The position numbers were made by a program, and so were the translations under genes. A stretch of 64,000 nucleotides of DNA, from NCBI GenBank assembly GCA_045837725.1, contig JBEWZL010000166.1, forward strand, positions 62,001 through 126,000, written 5' to 3'. Source of the stretch: Vermamoeba vermiformis. Taxonomy: Eukaryota; Tubulinea; Echinamoebida. A model generated the notes under the pieces. That model did not search any database. It saw only the letters and a program-made list of their open reading frames with translations, and was not told the DNA's origin. Shown here piece after piece: positions 12,356 to 22,912 of the stretch (position 1 is the stretch's first letter; each line of letters starts with the position of its first letter).

Positions 12356-13399
12356 TTACGAACTCTTGGCATACTTCAATCCCAAATAGACACCGACACA
12401 AGCAACGATACCAACAATTGTTAGAATCATTAGTACCCGGAGGCACTTGTCACGGGCTAAACCGACGATGAATTTCCTAATAAGGTAATGCCGTTAATGA
12501 GCTGTCAAGTGGATGTTTGGATCTGATATTTTTTTACCTTAATTCTTTTCTAGCTAAGGCTATTTCATCGTCTAATTGGTCCATCGCTTTATCAGCTCTA
12601 TTTAGGGCCTCGCTTTGTTGTTTCAGATCCGTCAGCACATTGACCCCGGTCTGAAAATCCAAGATCAGATTCACTTCTTCTTTTTTATCTTTTTCGACGA
12701 GCCCATTACCTCCTCGATATTTTTGACAGTGGTGATCATGCCTTTAACTCGTTTCTTATCGTCTTCTTGCGTATCAAACATTTCTTTCATCATTCCATCG
12801 TAAGTTGGTTCTGATCACAAATGTAAGTTACCAGATGCGTCAAATCTAAATCACTAAAATTAACTTACTTTCACCATTTTCGGATGCCTTAGCAGCGGCA
12901 ATAGAGTTCTTAATGAATTCGAGCTGTTCCTTGTACTGCTTGCCTTTCTGCGGAACTTTAGTTAGCAGATGTACGTACACAAATCAATTATTTCGAACCA
13001 TTACACGTAGATTAATATTACTAATATGAATTATGAACATACCTCGAAATAATCTTCGTATTGAGCTCGGTTGAGTTCTAATAATTCGAACGAATAACCT
13101 TTGTATTCGTCAGAAGCGGATTTGTGAAGTGCACTTAAGCGTTTGAGCTCCTGTATTAATAAATAAAATAATTAGCATTAACTATGAAGTTAATTTTGAG
13201 TTGACTCCAAGATCTTGCTGTCAAAAATTTGGAGGCGAAACGAAAATTCATTTAACGATGGCAAAAGAATACAGCATTGAGATAAACTGCATACCTGAGT
13301 TCTTTTTTGACCTTGCAGCTCGCCAAGATTATTCAAGCCATCCTGTAGCCTCTCAATTTTGAGGGAAAGCTCTTCGTCGAGATCTTCAATAATGCTCAT
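12356..13399 (-). CDS. NPSN-type Qb-SNARE
   Basis: Six exons (13399-13295, 13150-13043, 12947-12869, 12810-12710, 12650-12538, 12476-12356) join exactly to 208 residues. The N-terminal half is helical. The SNARE motif runs from TGVNVLTDLKQQSEAL through MDQLDDEIALARKEL, and it ends in ARDKCLRVLMILTIVGIVAC, a single C-terminal anchor. The DKC just before the anchor and the overall size recall the novel plant SNARE (NPSN) family, Qb-SNAREs found in plants and many protists. It would sit on endomembranes or the plasma membrane with its SNARE helix facing the cytosol. The start at 13399 matches the family's N-terminal helix; an in-frame ATG at 13507 would add 36 residues. Vti1 is the alternative assignment. 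Confidence 0.8.
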
Positions 13400-13950
13400 T
13401 ATTTCAACGCTTTGTGGTATGAACTTGATTCGATTAACGATAAATATACGTTGATAAGGAAATTTTTTATATTCCGACCCAATTTCATGTAAATCCGGAT
13501 CTTGCATTTTATTTGAAATTGAGGTAATGATTTGAAACCAAAATTTTAACAGTTGCGACTAAAAAAATTCATCAAATTTACCACAACACTCATCCACTTG
13601 CGCGTTGTCGGGTCTCTAGCGTCCACAGGCAGGTGATCAGACCCAACGTTGCTCGCAGATTCGACAGCACGTCGATAGAAAGGACACAGAGTGCTACGGC
13701 TTTGAATATTTATCATCAGGCAGAACTTGGCTTTTATGGTGCTGGTATGCATTTTATTGAATAATCAGAGTTTTTAAATAAATTAATTGTTTCGGTGGCC
13801 CAAGAACAAATCAATCCAGCGATTGGTAAGATTTGTTACGTTTAGAAATTTCTTCAGACCGTTCGTTAAGCACGCATTTAAGAAAAAAACCTAAAGATAA
13901 CTGACCGTTGTTGTCAAAATTCCGTGGCTTGCGTCTCAAATCCGGCAGCT
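13400..13950. other. Intergenic region with an unexplained coding-like segment
   Basis: From about 13532 to 13758 one plus frame is open, with coding-like codons. It contains an Arg/Ser-rich stretch ending in ARRFDST, which looks like a mitochondrial leader, and then ALNIYHQAELGFYGAGMHF before a stop. There is no ATG in that frame before its last residues, so a start exon would be needed and I found none. A minus ORF at 13546-13752 is its shadow. Confidence 0.3.
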
Positions 13951-13973
13951 TTTGTCAACAAACGTAACAAAGA

Positions 13974-15179
13974 TGAGCCAAAAAAGAAAAATCGACGAAT
14001 TAAAAGGACAAAAGAGTGAAGAACCGCCATTAAAAGTTCGAAAGATTGATGCAGATCACACTCTTTTGAACAGCGATATTCTAGGCGAAATAACACGGTA
14101 CCTCGAGATAAATGATGCCATAAGGTAAATTCTAGTTATTAATTGCACATTAAGGCCTTCAGAACTTCAATTCTACATTTTTTCTGAAAGGATCCGGTAC
14201 AATTTTTCTTATTTCGAATTAATCGAATGAATATTCATTCTAAGGTTGGGCAATGGATTTAAAGTACTATACACTTTAATATGGAAAGTGTTGCGGGCCA
14301 TTGACGCCGAGGTGAATGTAGATCAAGTGCCGAATTTTCTGCGTAACATCAACGCAGCTAGATCCATCGAAAAATTTAGCTTGAAAATCAAGCATAGTGA
14401 ACAACAACTCAAATATAATCAAGAATGCAGTAATCAATTGGCAACATACCTTGGATCTTGTGCGAACTTAAAGGATTTGACCTTAAATCGAAGCTACTTT
14501 GGCGACGTTGACATCCTAAGCTCCCTTACTAATTTGAAATCCGTTCATATTGTTGAATACGACAATACGCCCTTGGATCAGCTGTTTCCGAACCACTCAA
14601 AATTGATCTCGTTAACTTTATCCAATTGGGCTTTGCACAAACGTAAGTTGTCATTAAAGATACTCTTATTACATTTACTAATATACCACTTCATTAGTTT
14701 CCGGTTTGAGCTCGATCCGAAACCTTACGTCTCTTTCGTTGGTGGATTCAATGATCGATTGCGAGGGAGAGGATATCGATCCATTGCCGGATATATATAG
14801 TACTCTAACTAATTTAAGAGAACTAAAATTGAACGAATTTGATCTCTTCGATCTCAGCGGAATATCGAAACTGAAAGACTTAACGAATCTGGATCTAACG
14901 GAAGTGCGTCTTAACGAGGACGAAGAATACGACTTTAGACCGCTACTTAAACTACCTAACCTGCAATCCGTCTGTCTCGCTGGCGTTGAAGGACTTACCA
15001 GATCCCACCACAAAACTCTGGCGAAGTTAAATCTGACTACGTTGGTGTTGCCCGATGAAGAGCCAATTTCAGACGATGAAGATGAAGACGAAGATGATGA
15101 TGGAAGCGATGAAGAAGATAATGAAGATAATGAAGATAATGAAGATAATGAGGACAAGAGCGAGAATGACGAAGAATAG
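13974..15179 (+). CDS. F-box and leucine-rich-repeat protein with acidic tail
   Basis: Three exons: to 14124, 14245-14642 and 14698-15179. The protein reads LLNSDILGEITRYLEINDAI, an F-box, followed by LRR segments (LTNLRELKLNEFDLFDLSGI) and an acidic tail coded by GAA/GAT-rich repeats, including four NED units. The natural start ATG at 13974 (MSQ, then Lys/Arg-rich) is out of frame by one base: the A-run at 13981-13985 has five A where six would keep the frame open. In the frame actually open there is no ATG after the stop at 13898. Either one base is missing from the sequence or a short upstream exon exists. Part of exon 2 is duplicated at 12142-12266. Likely an SCF substrate adaptor. Confidence 0.75.
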
Positions 15180-15208
15180 TGATGATTGAATTAAACCTAA
15201 TTGATTAA

Positions 15209-18009
15209 TTACGCGAAATAATAAATGATAGCACTAATATGAGTGACATGAAGCTTTACATCGCTAACATAATCAACAATACACACCCGACAATACCATA
15301 TGACATTGTGCTTGCCGAGGATACAGCAGGAGCTGGTTGAGTGCCTGGGGATTGTGGTTGCGATGGTGTGGGCAAGGGCGGGAGAGTAATTCAATGAACG
15401 GCATTGATCGCTTAATACGTGAACATCAAAGGTTTGCGACGGATAGAATCTGCAGTTATTCGTGTCAAACGTAAAAGTGTCATTCAGTGACACTTGTCCA
15501 GTGACACTTTGACACGCCAACACTGAACTGCCAATGTTCGAGCCAAATGCGTGAGCCTGTGCAACACCTTGCACGTGATTGCCTTGAAGAATTGTTCCGA
15601 GTACTGAAGTCACTGTAGTATTAGGAAGTCCAGCTTGTTGTTCGAAACACATGGCTACCATGTACGATCCCAACGTTGACACTTGTTGACCGACACGTGT
15701 CACATTGTTGCCACGGATTTCAACACCAAACAAAATAGTGCCACGAGTGAACGTGTCTTGTTGAGACAACTGAACACCAGCGACTCGGATCTGAGCATTC
15801 GCGTTAGGATCGTCAGCGTAGAGATTATTGTTGAGAATTCTTGACTTGTATACTTGAGTCACTTGTTCCTGGAAATATGGGATTTGAAGTTGTGATAAGC
15901 CACATCTGTCGATAGCAGTAGAGGCGTAAACCCGTTGATAAGGCCTGTAATCTATGCCTGCACCATTCACGAATGAATTTCCAACAATAGTAACGTTCAC
16001 ACCTGCAGCAGCGTAGAGCCAGATGCCACGAGGGTTGCCTTTGAACAACGAGTCTTTGATGAGCCAGTTCAAAAAGCCAGGTGTCACCAGCGAGTACTTG
16101 CTTTGAGAGGTCGGGACAACCACCCAGGGCTCGTCAATAGTTATAGTATTTGTCGTCGCAGAGACTAGCCGACGAGTCTGACCAAATCCAGGGCCACCAA
16201 CGATTGTCAGGCTCAACATGTCAGTCGTTTGAAGGGTCCAATTGGCCGTCAAAGCTGTCAAAGTGGTGCTCGTTGCCGAAGACACTTGACCCACGTCAAA
16301 TTCTCCTCGCTTAGGACCACCTCCTTCAGAAAGAATAGTCTCGCCATCGTTATTATCCTTCGTGAAATCAAAGTTCAAAGTCTCGAACTGACTTCGGTCC
16401 ACAACGATGTTCTCGCAAAAGTTGCACGACCACATGCGACTTTGAATCGGTCCTTCAGGAATGAACTGCTTGCTGGCGTCGCGTATCAAATGGAAATTGT
16501 CGAGCACGCTGTATTTCATGAAACTCGTTGACATAAAACCGTTCTCGAAGTACAACCAAACGTTGCGGAAGATGCCGTACTTGGTGCAACCAAAGGCGTA
16601 CTGGGACCAGTAGCCGTTGATAGGCAAACTGTAAGAAACTGCGACAAAGTCCTGTACAAGCAAGTTGTTGGCGCTGACCGAAAATTTTGAAGCTTTGAGG
16701 TCCCAATAAATTCGAGTCAGTACGATGTTCGATAAGTTCGAGCCGGAGATTGCGTTGCCGTAGAATCCTCCGTTGAAATCTCCAGGTCTGAAAGTCAGAT
16801 CCATCATAGCGAAGTTCGAGAAGGCCGGGTCGGAAGAGTAAATCCAGCTGCCAGAATTGTTGCAATAGCCAGAATAGATCGTGGTGCGATTGACACCTGC
16901 GCCTTTGATAACAACGTTGCTCTGGAGTTGAAGAGACTTGCACGACAGCCATTGAAAATCTCCTTCGCTGAGCACCAATATGCCGCCTCCTTGCTGGCTT
17001 AATTGATTGATGGCTTGTTGAATTGCTGGGAACGCGTCGTATGATGGGTCCGTGCTAGAGTTCAGAGTGACGATGTTCTTCTCGATGAATCCAAAATTGA
17101 CTCCCCAGCCTACTCCGATGTTCAAGTAGTCCTTGCCAACTCGTGCCGTGACAATCAGCTTTGTAGTCGATGTGGATCCGAGACCATTGTCGATCAAAAC
17201 TTGGTACTGCGCATCACTTTCGAGGTCATTAGGAGTCGTTATAGTCAACACATGTTCATCGCTTTGGCTCAAATCCACTGTAGCCCCCAACATCGTGTCG
17301 GTACTAAAAAGGGATTGTCAGAAACACTCATCCAATGAATGGCGAGGTCGTGAAAGTGACAGGTGTCAAAAGTGTCAAAATTGTAACTCACCCTTGTTTG
17401 ATGAAATAGACTCTCGGCTGCCAAGACGAACCAAAATATAAGTTCTCGCCATAAAGTTTCATTTGTTTTCCAGGGAACACTTCGTACATGTCAAATTGTT
17501 GGCAGTGCGGTCGATTCATCGTAACAGTGTCACTTGTGACTCCATTACTGCGGACCTGAAGCGTAAAATCTGTCAGTATTGCAATTGCCATATAAATTAT
17601 TATGATTCTATTGTAATACCTTGACGAAATAAGCCTCCAAAAACCAATCGTCCGGAACAACGAATTGGATTATCGATGCCGAAGTTGGATCCGACGAAAT
17701 AATTTTAGCAGAGACTTCGCCATGATTAGGACCAGATATCAAGACTTCGGGATTATTGCCAAAATTTTCTCCTTGCACGTAAACGATGTCACCTATGTTG
17801 ATCTAAAATTAATTCGATCTGTACCGCAAGGTTATCATTACAAATAATCAATCGAGGACTAATATTAATTTATATACTACGTTCTTACCAGGAAAAGCGG
17901 TGGGCGACCAGTTCAAGATTACAACGGAATCCGATCTGACATTGCGAGCTAGTAAACAAATCACCAGCGCCACAAAAATGCAGGATTTAGAGTTTATATA
18001 CACAACCAT
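15209..18009 (-). CDS. Secreted right-handed beta-helix (pectate-lyase-like) protein with IPT/TIG-like repeats
   Basis: Four exons (18009-17889, 17792-17620, 17555-17392, 17303-15209) join to 850 residues. A signal peptide with core IFVALVICLLA opens the protein. Two or three IPT/TIG-like domains follow (GDIVYVQGENFG, then KQMKLYGENLYFG). The C-terminal two-thirds begins FPAIQQAINQLSQQGGGILV and has the ladder of short N/G-rich strands of a parallel beta-helix. Such proteins bind or cleave polysaccharides; no catalytic set is evident, so the enzyme role is open. The last ~50 residues in this frame look unnatural, while the next frame over, ending at about 15248, gives a Pro/Ser/Thr linker and a hydrophobic tail like a GPI signal (see findings). 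Probably a cell-surface or secreted protein. Confidence 0.8.
15692..15701. repeat. GACACGTGTC palindrome, copy 3
   Basis: The same 10-bp palindrome occurs inside the coding part of the beta-helix gene. Confidence 0.7.
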
Positions 18010-18283
18010 GTCTTGTTGTAACTATATACTGCACAATATAAATAAATAAATGTCTGCTACCATTTTAAAATGCGGACAGGACCGGAATCACATTGACACT
18101 GGTCAAAAAAGAACCAAGGCAGCTATATACGAACCTCGTTATTATAGATAGATTACTTTATCTAGTTTACTTATATTTTAAATAGTTTAATGTTTAGCGA
18201 ATAGTTAGGCCGTACCGTTGTGAGTTTCTAAATGTGGCTGTATCCAGCGACACCCGCCAATCAGCTTGGCTAAGTTTATAATG

Positions 18284-20266
18284 CTAAGAGTATTGAAGCA
18301 ACATCCGTATCACAATTGCAATACCAGCTTTGATAAGAACTGGACGTACCAACAACTTTTTCAGTTCCGTCAACATTGTATCAAACGTAACGCCAAGTAG
18401 AAGTACTGCTGCCGCTCCCAGACCATGGTGCAAAGCCGATCCAAAAAGCAAGACTACGTTGTACGCAAGCTTTGCAAGTATTTCCAAGTTGAGAATCGCT
18501 GCAAATACTTTCGAAACGTTCAGTGATCCGATGAAGAAAAGAACAACGGCAATAAATGTCCCTATTCTTTTGTTCGGATAATGTGCCAATTTTTTGTCTT
18601 CGAAAATATAGTTTTCGGCCAGCACGACGTATATTAAGCTAACAACTGACCAAATTGTATTTGCCAACGCATCGTAGACCACTCTCGAAGTGCCACCAGA
18701 GATCACAGTGATTTCCTATAATTGGCACTAAAAACCAAAGCCACACTGCAAAATCGCGTGCAAAAATACTGCGTTGTGATTTGTTTGAAGCCCATAAGAA
18801 GACTATTAAGCTGTAGAATAAGGTCGAGTAGAGGCTCAATGCTGGCACCTTTGCGATAAACAGCGAAAACAGTCCTGGGACCAACAATAGCGTGCATAGT
18901 ATCCAGAGCATTTCTGCAGAATTGGGGAATATTCCAACTAAATCGTAATAATTAGAATTAAGCGTTAATTATGAAACTAAAAAAATTCGAAGTGACGGAT
19001 CTCGATCCCCGTTGCTCTACATCACTTTCACCTAAGCACCTTAAGTAATAACATATATACAGTAGCCTTCGACGACAATGTGTAACAATAAGAAATAGCT
19101 TGTTTTGATTCGTAGGCAAGGTAAGAGATCGATCGAAATACATCAACTCAGCGTGATTAAAAAAAACAAAATTTTTTTGACGATTACGTCTAATAATTAT
19201 AATAACAACAAGAACGATGATTGTATATAACTTACAAGTCCAAGCTAGCGGTCTTGTGACGTGAGCGTAATAAAAGTTGAGCTTATAGAGTCGTTCCCTC
19301 TTGTAAAACGAGTACTTGGCCGTCCACAGATCTTGAAGGCTAAACGCTAATTCAACAGATGAATTTTCATTTTTTGGCAGTGCGATATTTGCAGGTTTGA
19401 TAGCTCTCTGACGCTGGCCAAGGATTATATGGAACTCGGCTTTTTGTGGGATGCCAGCAATTGTTCCGCTAGTTTGAACGATAAATCTGCGATAAAAATT
19501 ATATTATTATATTATATTATTGTATCATAGTATTTTATTTATTAATAAAATCGGTTTGCTATAGTATTTAAATTTTACCTTTCGAAACCTTTTGTATTCG
19601 GAGGAATACTTAAAACAACATTACACGGAACAAGAACCAAATGTTTCCCACGCTTTTCGGCCGCACAAACGTTCTTTATCAAGTCCTTCGTTAAATCGCT
19701 CTACAAATTATAAATTAGTTGGAGTTGTGGTCCACGACAATACCTTCTTAAGGCGCCATTTCTTCCTCTCGCTATCATAGTAGTGATTCTCATTTATTTT
19801 ACGAATTTCATCGTCATCCGTTGTGCTGGTTTGCTCGGGTTCTGCTTCAAATCTGAATCCGTTACTCTCTAAGGCTTGCTTCCAAAGTTTTCTAAATAAA
19901 TTATAAAATTAAATTAACATCGAGTAATAATACGTATAACCATATCTTACTTGGAAAGTTTCATTTGTTGCCTGACGAGTTTTGTGAACTCGACATCCGA
20001 GTCCAGAAAAGATCTCCAATACGTGCTTACTTCTCGGGCAGCAAGTGCCGTAGGCAAATCGCAAATTAATATTTGATGGATAATTTCCTGTAAAAATACG
20101 TCAGCAATTAAGAAAAAGTCACATCTGCCCTAGGCGACTAAATTAATTATTTCTGAATGTGGAAATTTTTTAAAATATCAAGTGCACGTACCGCAGGTAA
20201 AACTTGATCGATCAGTGCAACGCTCAGTGCGGGATCTGAGAAACCTTCTTTCCTTTTAAAACTCAT
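18284..20266 (-). CDS. F-box protein fused to a polytopic membrane domain
   Basis: Exons 20266-20192, 20087-19951, 19891-19744, 19700-19579, 19486-19236 and 18937-18284 join in phase up to position 18746. The N-terminus (LPAEIIHQILICDLPTALA, then STYWRSFLDSDVEF) is an F-box. A soluble middle region of about 130 residues follows. The C-terminal 210 residues are strongly hydrophobic with six to seven likely membrane helices (for example MLWILCTLLLVPGLFSLFIA and YNVVLLFGSALHHGLGAAAV). No known F-box family with such a tail comes to mind. Around 18716-18746 the frame is lost by one base. A 31-nt GT..AG segment there would also restore it but would remove part of a helix. Confidence 0.7.
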
Positions 20267-20370
20267 GTAAGATAATTAGCAGTAATGGTGTAACATTTGT
20301 AGTTGCCTCGTTTGGCTTAAAAACAATGAATGATTTCGCTAAAATAAATCTCCAAAAATCCCAGGCACAG

Positions 20371-21704
20371 GTAAAAATAAGTAAACGTTGAAACCGCGTT
20401 CTGCAACGCAACGTTGCGTGCCAAAAAATTTACAACGTTGAAAAAAAAAATGTTGCGCAACCTTGGGCGTTGCGGAATGCAGTAGTACCATTCGTCGCTG
20501 GTTACGACTAAAAAAATACGAAGTCTCAAACAAGCTCGGTTAGAACTTAGCATTTATTTCGGTCGGTCCAAAAGTGCTAAGTTGTGCCACGTTGAACTTC
20601 GGAGCTTCATTCTGGTGATCTGGAAGGGCTTTGGGGTTTTGATATTTTTCAACAACAACAACAACCCTGCCAGAGCAAGATGCGCTGAAAAAACTTGTTG
20701 GGCTTCATCCGAGTTTCTCATCCGTAAGTTGGGCGCTGGCAGTTCCCTGAACAATTTATTAATAAATAATTAGAGCATTGGTTTAGTAAAAGGTCACATT
20801 ATGCGAATTTATGGGATGATCAAACTTTTTTAACTCGTGCGAGAAAATTAATTTTGGGGATTTCTTCCCTAATATATTATATATAAATATTTACCTTTTG
20901 CTTTTATGGTATTTGGCTTCAGAATAAATTGTTGAAGTCAAATCTCGGCAGATAACTTGGCTGTGCTGCAGCACGTCTGGTAGTTACTCGCCAAATGTAG
21001 TGGAGTAGATACTAACCTTAAATAACTTATTGTTTGCCGGCCATTTTTGCTGCTTTGTGTCGTCACACGCGTTTTGAAAAATAAAATAAATTTTTCGAAT
21101 TAGGCGCGCACCTCGGCACAAGATTACAACAAGGGGAGTTTTGAGGTTTAAGGCACAGAAAGGAGTACGTAGTTACTTTAAAATGCATTGGAATAATACA
21201 AATATGGTAATTGGTGTTCCCAACCGTAGATTCGCTCATTTGAGCTACTCCATCCAAATTCGATAGAGCAGCAGGGCACTGTTATGACTGATTGTCCGGT
21301 CGTTTGATAGGATATACTCACAAATGTATCTTTCTAGCTCGTCAGCATATTTTAAGCTGCGGAAAGTCGCTAAAAGACAAATCAAATCCGCTCCTAATTT
21401 TTCAGATCAACTTCGTGTCTTCAGTGCAAAACTCTAAAAAACCGAAAATCCGTTCAAATTAGCAATGTTACAGTATTTAAACAATGGCGCTTCTAATATT
21501 GTGAACGAAAGTGGCAGTGGGCACCGAGATCCGCAGTAGGACGAGCTTTATCTGCTTGCTTTAAGTTGCATACCATGCCCTAAAGGGTGGCCTTAATAGA
21601 TCAAAGCATTTCGTGTCTTTACAGTTGCGTTGTGTCGTGGAACCATCAACTGTGTTGGCAACGTTGCGTTGCGGAACGTGGTTTCAACGCGGACTTATTT
21701 TCAC
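20371..21704. mobile_element. Possible non-autonomous element bounded by ~47-bp inverted repeats
   Basis: The sequence at 20371-20417 and the reverse complement of 21658-21704 are similar over about 47 bases, sharing ACGTTGAAACC and GCAACGCAACGTTGC. Extra TTGCG/CGCAA words lie just inside the left arm. The 1.24 kb between the arms has no convincing gene: only short ORFs, none of them transposase-like. It fills an otherwise gene-free 1.6-kb gap. A MITE or a decayed DNA transposon is likely. I could not define a target-site duplication, so the true ends may lie outside these arms. Confidence 0.4.
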
Positions 21705-21895
21705 TAGTGGGACTGGACAAGCCCACGTGTAAAATTGCCGGTTTGCAAACAAAACATATCAGTGCGATACTTAAGTATCATTTAAAATTGCAAGGTATCT
21801 ACAATTAATTACCTGGCGATTCCGGATTTGTGTTGATCTAAGGTTAGCGCTTCAAGTTTTTGGAAGATTGAGGGCTTTAAATGACCGTTTATCCG

Positions 21896-22566
21896 TTATT
21901 CTTTTTTAGGCTTCTTAATCCACGCCAATGATTTGATTACAAAGATTAAGCCAAGACTTAACAGAAGAATAATCCTCGATAGAAATGCAATCGGATCTCC
22001 AAACTGCGCAGCAACAATATCTTGCATATTCACTTCTTCTTGAGCAGGATTATGATGCGGTAGTAATAGTGTGTAGCCAGATACCAGCGAGAAAATTGTT
22101 TGAAGAGCCAAAATGAATCTGCTTCCTCGTACCGATCTTTTGTAAGACTTGAAAATGATCCATAAGACGAGCAATGTGACTAAACTAAGTCCCCCGTAAT
22201 ATACAGCTCTATGTAGTAGTAATTCATTCGGATCCGAACTTGGCTTAGCTCGCACGGTATATAAATGAAATAAGATCGCATTCCAGATCTGCACAAAAAA
22301 ATCCATTAAAATCCATAGTAATACATATTATTATTTACATATTATCATCGTTATTTATGAGCAAGTGAAATTAAATAACATTACTGTTGCAAAATTACAA
22401 GATCTGCTACCTGACCATTATTAAAATAATACACGATCGTCGTGTACTAAGAAAAGCTTAAATATAACTTGATTATACTCACCTTCGTCCAAGCAAATAT
22501 AATCACTGAAGCAGCACCAAACCAAAGTAGATTCAGGACCGTCAGCTCTTTGCTAGCGTGCACCAT
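21896..22566 (-). CDS. Small multi-pass membrane protein, unknown
   Basis: Two exons (22566-22483 and 22288-21896) join in phase 0 to 158 residues. There are about four hydrophobic segments: LNLLWFGAASVIIFAW, LVTLLVLWIIF, FILALQTIFSLVSGYTLLL and IILLLSLGLIFVIKSLAWI. A charged loop (HHNPAQEEVNM) lies between the last two, and the C-terminus is KKPKKE. A Lys-rich end of this kind can be an ER retrieval signal (KxKxx or KKxx type), which suggests ER residence. I do not recognise the family. The 194-nt intron contains a small inverted repeat, ACACGATCGTCGTGT, at about 22430. Confidence 0.65.
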
Positions 22567-22912
22567 TTTCTTTTGATTGTTATTTTGCCTATCGCGGCGA
22601 TCAAAACATTATCATTATACTGAGCGTGAAAGTTTTGTGGAAAATTTGACGTAGTCATCTCGACACTTTTTTTTGATTTTTTCTGACTTGCGCTCAATTA
22701 TTATAGTGTATATTTGTGATGTACCACATTCTAATTGACGAAGTATTGAAATTGTAAGAGTTGTGCCGTAAAGCCTGCAGCATTGATAGAAATACTCGAC
22801 ATCGGAAACGTTTCCGATCTAAAAAACCGGTTTTCGAGGAAGAAAATTTTGAGTATTTAATTATAGCCGGCGGCAAACCAACCACAACTTAATTCTTCGA
22901 AACTTTCTAGCG

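Noticed and set aside
14678-15157. Minus-strand ORF with a long poly-serine start
   Set aside because: It is the complement of the GAA/GAT-repeat acidic tail of the plus-strand F-box/LRR gene.
16455-16952. 165-codon minus ORF rich in Gln/Arg
   Set aside because: Shadow in another frame of the beta-helix gene.
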